Shown here in pieces: positions 48,701 to 60,036 of a stretch of 64,000 nt of DNA (position 1 is the stretch's first letter; each line of letters starts with the position of its first letter). This DNA is from Mermis nigrescens (Eukaryota > Nematoda > Enoplea > Mermithida > Mermithidae), in the NCBI GenBank assembly GCA_036768485.1, contig JAVLUZ010000228.1:434001-498000 (forward strand), in the 5' to 3' direction. A program made the translations under genes and the position numbers. Under the pieces are notes generated by a model. That model had not been told where the DNA came from. It did not search any database and was given only the letters and a program-made list of their open reading frames with translations.

Positions 48701-51700
48701 AATTTTCAGGTAAGTTTAGGAAACTTTTGAAAAATCGCCAATTCTGGGGGGGGTGAAAAATTTTTTGCGGGGGGTGAAAAATGATTCTGCGGGGGGTGAA
48801 AACCCCCACCCAAGATGATGTATGGTCTGCACTCCCGAGAATGCGGCGGACCCCACAAAATTGATAGACCCTCAGAATTTAATTTTTGGTGCTATTTTTG
48901 GCAATTTTGCGCTATTGGGCCCCCTAAAATGTGGCTGTTGCTGCCCATGTTATCCCTTCTTACCCCTAAAAAACATAATACCGTTTGGCAGGGCCGTATT
49001 CAAGGAGGTGGGGGGGCGGCCGCCTTTCCTCGGCCGGAAAAAATAGAAAGGTAAGATAATGTACCGAAAAATGAGAAAATTGCATGTCTCTGTCGCAAAA
49101 TCTTCAAATTTTACTTTTTTATAGTCTTATGAATGAGAAAAAAATTTTTCGAAAAAGTTCGAATATTATTATGTCAATGGATAGAGCCAGTGTTTTTTTT
49201 GTACAAGGTCCGTTTGTACATGTACAAAGATGGTCACCAAAAGTCTTTGTACATTTTGTACATGCAAATTTTTTTGTACTATAATATAGTACAGTAGCAA
49301 TTTTAGTGTGGTAAAACAGGGTTTTCGATCTTAAGTAGTGTATTTGAGCTAATTTCTAGGATTCTGACGCCAAAACTTACTAAAGATTGTCTCAAAACGG
49401 CGCGAAGCGCCGAAAAATTTGACATTTTTTTATTCTAAATGCAAATTCTGCCATTTTAAAGATATGCAGGACAAACAATTACTCATTTCGGCACGAAGCG
49501 CCGAAAAATTTTGGGAATTTTACACCTTTTTACAGTTTTTGTCTTCCTAAAAATCTTTGTACATTTTGTACACACAAATTTTTGGGTACTATAATATGGT
49601 ACAGCAGCGATTTTAGTGTGGTAAAAACAGAGTTCTTCGACTTTTCGTTGTGTGTTTTAGCTAATTTCTGGGTCTCTAATGGCAAAATCACTAAGAATCG
49701 TCTTAAAACGGCGCGAAGCGTCGAAAAATTTGACATTTTTACTTTTGAAATGCGATTTCTGCCATTATAAAGATATATAGAACACACAATTACTCATTTC
49801 GGCGCGAAGCGCCGAAATTTTTTCGAATTTTAGACCTTTTTTGCAATTTTTGTCTTCCCAAAAATCTTTGTACATGTACAAAGACGGTCCCGAAGAGTCT
49901 TTGTACATCGGGAAAAATCTTCGCAGAGTACAAAAAAAAACACTGGATAGAGCATGTTGAGAAACGTCAAAAATTGCAGTTTTTGCGAACTACCCCGACG
50001 AATTTCTCGAGATATAGACCAATTTATGTTGAGTTCGCCCCCCCTCTTGGCCGGATCCTGGATACGGGCGTGCCGTTTCGTATTACGTCAATGACCGTAT
50101 CATTTTAGGATAAACCCGTATCGATTCCTAATCAAAAGAAAGAATTCAAACCGCAACAGCCGCCCGAGTTCGTTCGAAATGTGGTCGGTAAGTATGTATA
50201 CGTGTACGAACATCTTCTTTAATAAATATTTTGTATGCATATTCAGCTGATACATTCGTGCTATACGTTTATATGTTTCTCAAATATTTAATTTTATAAA
50301 TGCGTGCAGTTTATTACTTTAAACTATCTTTTTAGTCAATTTTAATCTAGAATTAAATAAATTTCGGCTGCATGATACAAAACGCTTTGGCTACGAAGCG
50401 ACTCGGTTGTATCCGCATGACAACATATAATGCTTCCAAGCATACACGGGAACAGAAGGATGAGAGGGGTATTACCCCCGAGCTTTAAAAAACTGATGCG
50501 TTATAGCTATATAGCAATTTTAGCCGAAAAACATTGCTATGTAGTCTTTTGGCTCAGAAAACTATAGCTTCATAGTCTTTTTTGGACTCAAAAACATACC
50601 GTGTGAGTTTAGAAATGCTTCGCAGTTGTTTTTCAGAGTATCAAGAGGATTTCGATTTAGCCATACACATGTATAGCAAGGCGATGGGAGATCCCCATCC
50701 TCCAGAGCCAACAAATTTTAGAGCCCACGATTTTGGGAAAAATTTGCTTTCTAGGCCGTTTTCGACCTGAAGTTTGAGGTCATTCAGCCTCCCCTTCAAA
50801 CATGCACAGCATGGGAATTCTGGAGGGGGTGATGAAATCTTAATGTGCATTCTTTGGGCCCTAAAATAGTGGGCACGCATTAAAAACATCGTTTTTTCAA
50901 TTTTCCGACGATGCTCTATATTTCTAGAGCATGAAAACATTTGGAAAAAAAATCAAAAAAATTAAACAGTCGAGTAAATTGAACCAAATAAGTCAAAACA
51001 TGATTATATGGCGCGAAGCGCGAAAAGTTTGACACTTCGGAGCAAGCAGATAGCTAAATACGCCTACAGGAGCTCCTTTTCTACGTAGTTTTAGGAAATA
51101 TTTGGAATCTTCCGAAAAATCGTAAGTTCTGGGCAGCACGGTTTTTTCGTATTCGGCAAAGATTTTTACCGATGTACAAAGACTTTTCAGAACCGTCTTT
51201 GTACATGTACAAAGATTTTTGGAATACTAAAAACTGCAAAAAAGGTCTAAAATTCGCAAACATTTTCGGCGCTTCACGCCAAAATGAGTAATTGTGTATA
51301 ATTGTGTATGCTATATATCTTTATAATAGCAGAAATCGCATTTCGAAAGGAAAAATGTCAAATTTTTCGGTGCTTCGTGCCGTTTTAAGACGATCTTAGT
51401 GATTTTTGCCCTCATAAAACCAGGAATTACATAGCTAAAATACTCTACCAAAGGTCGAACAACTCTGTTTTTATCACATCTAAAGTCGCTACCATACTAT
51501 ATCATAGTCAGTGATCGTGCGGGGTCAGATTTTCACCCCCGATCGGGGTCGGGGTCGGGGATGAGAAACCCCGGTTTTCGGGGTCGGGTCGGGGTCGGGG
51601 TCGGGGTTGAAGATTAACAATTAACATTGCATGATTACATACCAATTTGAAAAGGATATAAACGATACCTTCACTTGTTTGTAGAGCATACTAATAAAGC

Positions 51701-54522
51701 TGGTTGTTCAACATTTTATTTTCATTCCAAGTTCAAGCATGGTTTTAGCAATTTAGCATTACTTTCAATTTTAATCACTAATCGCTCTCGCTTTTTCGTA
51801 TTCTTCCACAGTTTTTTTCATAACGGTTTTCTATGGCGCACTGATTGTAGAGGAGCCAATGGCGCGAAGCGCCGGAAAATTTTCGAAATTTATACAGTTT
51901 TCATGTAGAATTTACGCCTTTTTATTGACAAACAGTTCGGAAATCATAAGTGGCGCAAAGCATCAAGAAATTCAATCATATTTTACCGCCCTAGACAATA
52001 ATCGGCGGTGCTAAGCGCAGGAAAATTTTGACGTTTTTACTCTTTAAACTCAATTTATACCGCTTAAATCATACAGAACAGATAAATCTAATTGCGGCGC
52101 GAAGCGCCGAAAATTTTTTAAAATTCCTAATCCTTTTACCTTTTCTGTCCTCCTAAAAATCTCTTTCAACATGTAGAACGAGATTGTACGGCTGGGGGTC
52201 TGGGGTGACGCGCTCAAGCGCCACCAGCGAGGTCCAGAGCAGAACCCCCGAAAATTTTGTAAAAAAGCACTCTAATTTTTAATTAGTAAAGTTAAAATTT
52301 TCGCAAATTGGCAAAATCTCGATTCTGAATTAAGTCCAAAATAACTTAAAATTGATGAACACCTACACTGCACAAAACTTCTGAGCTGAAATGCGTTTTT
52401 CGACCTCTGCTAAGTATGTAGCGCAGCAACGGGTCGCAACCAATAAGTCATTGAAAGATGTATCAATGAGAATTTCGTTCTTACCATTTTCAGGCCCATT
52501 TGTGGCCTTCTTATTAACTAGTTCAGAAAACAGAAAATGCGCAAAAACACAAGAAAATTTGGCCTTTCCTTTCATTTAAAATAGAATTATGTGTCTTTGT
52601 AAAGAAAGATAAACAAAGCAGAGAATAGATAAATTGGTACGCAAACATTTTCGCACTTTTACTACTATGTTCAACAAGCATGTGCAGTTTCATTCAATGG
52701 ACTAATAGTGCATTAAATCACTAAAGTGCTGCGAAGTGCTGGATTATTTTAACAGATTCAAGCTCTTAAATTCATTGGATCTGTATAACAATAAATAATA
52801 ATGACTCGGCGCGAAGCGCCGGAAAATTTTGACGTTTATGCCTTTTTAAACTCAATGTTCTGGACACATTGCGCCAGAAAAATCAACGCAATTTCTGAAA
52901 AATTCTGGGGGCATGTGCCTCCATTCCCTCCTCGGCTACGCCTGTGATTCCGCAGTAATTTCGGCGCACTTCATAATGGAAAATATGCGAACATGTATGT
53001 ACGTCTTAACAACAAGGCGACCAGGCGTACTTTTTATGAAATATCGCGAGTGTCGAGTTTAACATATTAATTTTGCTGGTGAATGAATCGTCCTTGTTCC
53101 GAATTTATTTGCTATTTATACAATTCTTCGATGTACCAACAAATAAAATGCTATATTTCACCCCCGAAAAAAGGTTCAACCCCGACTCGAAAAATCATGC
53201 CCCCGGTCGGGGGTCGGGGTTTAGGCCGGGGTTTTTCGGGGTCGGGGTCGGGGTCCCCGTACGATCACTGATTATAGTACCCAAAAATTAGTGTTTAAAA
53301 TGTACAAAGACTTATGGAGACCATCTTTGTACATGTACAAATGGACCTTGTACAAAAAACACTGAAAATTTGGCACTTTTAAGCAAACAGATAGCTAAAA
53401 ACGCTTAAAAAGCATCTTTTTTCAAATTTTTAGAAAAATTTCGGGAAGGTACAAAGAATCGCCACTTTGGGGGTAGGGGTGAAAACATGTTTGCAAGGGG
53501 GTGAAAATTTTCCTAGGGGGTTCAAAATTCCCCTAACCTCCTCTCCCAGGATTCCCATGTCATGCATGTGTGATGGTGAAATAATGAAAATGAAACGTCG
53601 TCAATCTATAATTTTTTCAGTTATAATAGCCATAAAAGCGTTTGAACTCTATTCTTTAATGTCTTTAGATTGAGAATTGACAGTTTTATTGTTCGTTTTA
53701 GTCTTGTTTTGTAATTTTTGCGATGTTGTACTTTAAGTTTGTTTGTATTTAACAAAAATATGGTTTAAAAAATTCGTTGCAATGAATTAACTAATTCTAA
53801 TTATCTAAAAGAGTGTTTTTTGCTACAAGGTCGCTTTGTACATGTACAAAAATGGTCCCCAAAAGTCTTTGTACATTTTGTACACGCTAATTTCTGTGTA
53901 CTAAAATATGGTACAGTATCGCTTTTAGTGCGGTGAAGCAAGGTTTATCGACCTTAGTGTATTCTAGCTGATTTATAGGTTTCTGATGAGAAAAAATACT
54001 AAAAATTGTCTAAAAACAGCGCGAAACGTCGAAAAATTTGGCATTTTTCCTTTCGAAATGCAATTTATACCATAACAAAGATATATAGAACACACAATTA
54101 CTCATTTTCGGCGCGAAGCGCCGGAAATTTTTGGTAATTTTAGACTTTTTCACAGTTTTTGCCCTCCCAAAAATCTTTTTACATGTACAAAGATGGTCCT
54201 GAAAAATCTTTGTACATCGCAAAAAATATTTGCCGAATACAAGAAAGCGTGATCCGAACCCAACCCACAAACTGGAATTTCTGTAGCCAAAGGTTTTTCC
54301 TATCAAACGATATAAATTGCATTACTCTTAGTCTAACAGAGCAAACGTTATAAGGAAGAGTTTATGTACCCTTTTTTGGGCTAGTTAATAGCTTTTTTCC
54401 GTTTTAACATAGCAAAAAAGTTGTGTTTATAGAAAAGAGTAACTGGAAATAAGTAGTAAGATAATAGGTAATAAATAATAATGATGATCATAATAACAAT
54501 AATAATAATAATAATAATAATG

Positions 54523-54577
<55 letters not shown>

Positions 54578-57500
54578 CAATAATAATAATAATAATAATA
54601 ATAATGATAATAATAATAATAATAATAATATAATAAAAAATATTAATAGGGGTGTGCCGGATCCACTTTTTTGAAAAACTCGGGTCCGGGTCCAAAATTT
54701 CACGTAACCTCGGGTCCGGGTCCAAAAAGCTGGACTCGATCGGGTCCGGGTCCAATGTATAAAATGTACTTATCGCATTTCTAGCATGTGACATAATACA
54801 GATGGCTGTTGCATGAGGTACACATGAACGTAGTGATCGACCGGAGCGGCCAAACTGGCCGGAGCCGGATTGAACCATGTTGCTCCGGCCGGAGGCGGAG
54901 CCGCAGGCCGGAGCCGGAGAAATATAATTTTACATGTACGGATAGATAGGACATCTTTGTGACAAAGACCTAGACCATAGTGCACATGCATCTTAACTGC
55001 ATATCAGCTAATAAGCTATATGAAATACAGGGGCGGATTTAAGGGGGACGGTGCGGAAGGGGGGGCGGCCGCCCCTCATTGGCCAGAAATATTTGGCGAG
55101 ATAAAGAATACAGGGGCAGATTTAAGGGGAGGGCGGAGGGTGGCCGCCCCCCAGCTTGGCCAAAAATATGTGGCGAGATAAAGAATGGATATGCAATTTG
55201 CAATGATTTTTGGCCATCAGTGACCATAATTTCTCAAAATTTTTCTGGCGCTATGCGTCGGATGATGTGTACCTATTAATGAGATTTATTTACTTTCTTG
55301 GCGACCTGGAAGCCATTATCTGTTCATGTAGGTTTCAAAACAATTTTTACAGCAGAAACAGCTATTTTTGCATAGTTTTCTTCTATTTTCGATTAAAAAT
55401 TTCGGTGTTTCGCATCAAATGCTATAAATACAAGAAATCTAGCAGTAAATCATGCTTCTAGACACGATTTTTTTCGTATTCGGCAAAAATTTTTCCCGGT
55501 GTACAAAGATTTTCTGGGACTGTCTTTGTACATGTACAAAGATTTTTGGGAAGACAGAAATTGCAAAAAAAGTCTGTAATTCAAAAAACATTTTCGGCGC
55601 TTCGAGCCGAATTGAGTGATTGTGTGTTCTATATATCTTTATAATGACAGAAATTGCATTTCAAAAGGAAAAATGTCAAATTTTTCGGCGTTTCGCGCCG
55701 TTTTACGATTCTTAGTGATTTTTGCCCGAAGAGACCCAGAAATTACCTAAAACACACTACCAAAATTCGAACAACTCTGTTTTTACCACACTAAAGTCGC
55801 TACTGTACCATATAATAGTACCTACAAATTTGTGTGTGCAAAATGTACAAAGACATTTGGGGATGATCTTTGTACATGTACAAACGGACCTTGTACAAAA
55901 AACACTGACTGCTTTTAGACGTCTATCCGCCTTGATTTCACAAGTTTTCCGGCGCTTCGCGCCAGATTTTTATAAAGTCAAAGAAATTTAATGATTTTCT
56001 CGCACAAAATTGTCGAAAATTTCAAAATTTTTAGAAAAAATATTGCATTAAACGTTATTTTATGTGAAAGTATACAATGTAGAACACCAAAAAAACGCTA
56101 TTTCGCGCGTTAAGGGCAAATTTTTGTACCTTTTTTGACTGTTTTAAGAAAAGTTGGGATACCGCCCTCCCTCAGGAGAATGCTAAAGAATGGATATGCA
56201 ATTTGCAATGATTTCTGGCCGTCAGTGACCAAAATTTCTCAAATTTTTCCGGCGCTACGCGCCGGATGATACCTATTAATGGCATTTATTTACTTTTTTG
56301 GCGACCTAGAAGCACGGTTTTTTTATGTTCGGGAAAGATTTTTCCCGATGTACAAAGACTTTTCGGGGCCGTCTTTGTACATCTACAAAGATTTTCGGGA
56401 AGACAAAAACTGCTAAAAAGGTCTAAAATTCGCATCAAGCAATAAATCATGTTTCTTGACATCTATCGCTTTAATTTCACAAATTTTCCGGCGCTTCGCG
56501 TCAGGTTTTTGTTGAAGTCAAAGAAATTTAATGATTTATTTCACACAAAATTGTCTAAAATTTTAAAATTTTAAGAAAAAATATTGCGTCAAAAGTGATT
56601 TTATGTGAAGCTATGTCGCGCTTTGAGGGCAAATTTTTGGACCTATTTCGGCTGTTTTTGGAAAAGTAGGGATACCGCCCCCTTAGGAAAATTCTAGATC
56701 CGCAACTGGTAAAATAGACTACATTCAACAAAATTTTATTCAATGCTTTTATTAAGAAAAAAGCTGTCGTCTCCTTAGCCTGCCCTAAATAAAGCGTCAA
56801 TAGGCAATATTTGATGTTAAAGCATGATTGTGTGTGACCGTATATACATAGGTACGTTACATACTATATTATGTTCAGTGAACCGCGAATATGACGTACA
56901 GAATGGACAGCAACATTATCTGGAAAATCAGTATAGCATGTGCAGTGCAGGCCAGACTGCATCTTATGCTACCCTATGACTTCCAGTGTTAACAGGAATT
57001 TACTGCAGCGATTTTCACAATTTTTGTTTTATTTTCATTTTCGTTCATTTCCTAAAAATAAATATTTTCCGATTGTGGTGGTGATAGACACTTTATTTGG
57101 TGTTATTTCCTTTTTCTGCTATTATTGTGCTCTGACTAAATTTAATAAGCATAATGTCAGCAATTAGTACGTTCGGTCACTATGCAAAAAACGAAAAAAT
57201 TCTCCGGTCTCCGGCCGATTTTTGGATGTCCTCCGGCCGGAGCACCGGAGTGGAAAAAATGGCCGGATTTGCCGGAGGCCGGAGCCGGAGCCGGATCTCC
57301 GGTCGATCACTACATGTACGTATATTTAATATATATACATATTATCAGGGCTGTGCTTAGCGGCCCTGGGCGAAGCTGCTTTATCGGCCCTCGAAAAATC
57401 AATTTGTATAAAGTAAAGCATTATTACATACACTTATTTAAAATTTCTCATCGTAAACCATACCCTTATAGAAAACATTTGAGATTTTTTCTTTATTTAG

Positions 57501-59765
57501 GATTTTAAAAATGCAATTTATTTCACATTCTTTTTTCACTTTCTAAGCAGCAAGATTAGCCATCAATTACCGAAATCGCGTTTAGGATATAGAATAAGAC
57601 GCTTAGCTGAAATAATATCGACTCAGAGAGATTATCTGAAATGTCTTATTTCAAATGGAAATTTATTTGATCGGTTTTTGAAAATTGTACGAAAATCACC
57701 GTAAAAATTTTCGTGAAACAAAATTTTTCATATTATACAGCAAAGCCATCAAAAGTAGCGTGACTTGTTCTAAATTTTGGCAAAAAATACCGATGAACTT
57801 ACCATATAGAATTTGCAGAAGCAAGTCGCATTTTAGGAATGATCGAATCGAACAAAACATTGCTAAATTTTTAAATGTTTCTTACTCATGCGAACAGTCA
57901 TAAAAAAGGGAAAGGCGAGATAAAATACCATTACAGTATTTAGCGAGCGCACAGCGACAAAAATTATGTGCGAACCTGAGCCAAAATCCTGGTCACGTAA
58001 AAAAGTAATACGCACCCAAAATTGAATTACCGGTAAATATGAAGGCTATGGAATTAATTTAAATGTAAGTTCTCCAGCAGGAATCCTAAACATACCTGGG
58101 CGTGGGGGGTTCGTGGGAAACCCCAGAAACCAAAATATTCCCCCCAGAATTCAATTTTTGAAATTTTTTTGGTTTTTCCGCAATTTTTCGATGCCAATGG
58201 ATAGTGCTCGCCATAGCACACTTTTTAAGGCTATTTTTTAACCTTTGAATATCTTGCACCCCCTGAATTTTGGTGCCGCTCACCTATAATCCAAAATCCA
58301 GGTAATAAATAACTTGTTCATCAATATGATTGCCACATTAAGACCGCGGAAACAGTTTTTTCCAAGTTCTCTGAATTTTTTAGCGACTCTTAGCTTTAGC
58401 GGCCCTGGGCGACCGCCCAGTTCGCCGCCCCCTCAGCACGGCTATGCATATCAGTCCTAACACAATTAAATGAATGCGCGAGTTCCATTTTATTGTGTAA
58501 TGCAGCCCAGTATTCAGAATTATATTTCTTGGGGAATCGCCAAAATTGAGAAAAGGTATTTAATGCGTTTCATGTGCCACTTTATGTGGCGAAAGCTTTT
58601 TTTAATGTATATTGCGTTTCTAGATGACTTCTGATGATGAAGCGTGTAAAAAATTAAGTGATTTGGCAAAATTCTTTGTCATTTTTACACGTTTAACTCA
58701 ATTTCGCAGCCTTTTTGAGGAAAAATAATACAAAAGACATACATTTTATAAGAATCCAGCGCAAAGCGTTCAAATCTTTTACATTTTTATCGCTTCGAAA
58801 TCAATTTTGTAGCTTTCTGAGATAAGTAAAAGCAGGCACGTGGCTGAATTCATGAATCTGGGGGACTGAAGTTTTAAAGTTAGATATTTCAACAACAAGT
58901 TAGACAAGGATAATGGTGTTTTTGAGTGTTTCCCAGAAAGGTCTATATAATGGAGAATAAAAATTTTAAAATATATCAAAAATTAAATTTTGTTTTTAAT
59001 TGTCTTCTAATAACTAGAACGTACAAACATAGAAATATTCCGAAAAATGAACAAAAAAATCCGAGTAAATTGAAAAAATATAGTCAAAATGAGTAATGTG
59101 GCGCCAAGCGCCTAAATTTTAACACTTTCGATCTGATTAAAAGCTAAATACGCTTAAAACAGCTTATTTTCTATGAATTATTTGGAATATCGCGAATTCT
59201 GAGGAATAAAAAGAAAATTGCAGGTTGGACCCGGATCTGATACCTCTTGAGATCGGGTCCGAGTCCAAAATTTGGACGGTTACTCGACCATTCGTGTCCG
59301 GGTACCCGGCACACCCCTGAATAATAATAATTATCAGGCCCGTATCCAAGATTTTATTTCGGGGTGGGGCACGACCGACATTTTTTTAAAATATAAGGGG
59401 GACCAAAGGAGGAATTAAAAAAGATGTTCTGCGACCAGTTTTGTAAATTTTACTATCCAGGTGCCTTAAATATTGGTGAGAATCCAATGAAAACCCGCTT
59501 GAAGAGATCTGCTTTTTTGCATAAAACCTGTGCAGAACAGAAGACATAGATGCAAAATACGCTTTAAATTGTATGTAGACTAAAAATGGAGTGCTTAAAC
59601 CGCGCGCTTGGGACTAAATTATAATTTTGAAATTCGGCTCGAAGCGATGAAATTTTTTTGCGATTTTTGGCTAAAAAGCAAAGGGGGAGTGAAGGAAAAA
59701 GAATCATTCTCATATTTCATTCTAGATGGAGCACGTGCCCCCTGTCTTCCCTGGATACGGGCCTG

Positions 59766-59832
<67 letters not shown>

Positions 59833-59999
59833 TAATAAGAAGTACTAATAACAAGAGTAACTCAATGGAACTTTATAGTTTTGTTGCCCTACATCTGCTC
59901 TTACAAAATATTCGCTAATTTGCTATGTGTCTAAATGCCATAGTTATGTTTGATTAAAACATCCGGGTACCCTTTCTTTTGGGCCACCCTAAAATAATA

Positions 60000-60036
<37 letters not shown>

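Larger units (their letters stand above)
44223..48824. mobile_element. CATACATGCACAG-family element, split by nested hATs
   Basis: GTCTGCAC is duplicated at 44215-44222 and 48825-48832. The element starts CATACATGCACAG, breaks after 13 bases at the 44236-48427 insertion, resumes at TATGGGAATTCTGGGAGG, and ends GATGATGTATG. Without the nested insertion and its duplicated target it is about 400 bp. Its internal part has a TCTAGAGCAT hairpin and a GCGCGAAGCGCT motif. Confidence 0.88.
54647..59319. mobile_element. hAT-like element, GGGTCCGGGTCC dialect
   Basis: Ends TAGGGGTGTGCCGGATCC and, inverted, CAGGGGTGTGCCGGGTACC, with subterminal CGGGTCCGGGTCC. The 8-bp flanks AATATTAA and AATAATAA differ by one base but lie in AAT microsatellite, so they are weak support. 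Nested: 54831-57312 (with 55028-56708 inside it) and 57346-58446. 58500-59200 is degraded family sequence with a GGCGCCAAGCGCC motif near 59100. No transposase. Confidence 0.8.

Noticed and set aside
51147..53363. A single simple insertion of the CACGGTTTTTTCGTATTCGG element with target duplication
   Set aside because: Flanking octamers do not match and about 130 bp of the host repeat is present on both sides, so rearrangement is more likely.
54381..54878. Poly-Ile and poly-Leu frames
   Set aside because: Translations of the AAT microsatellite.
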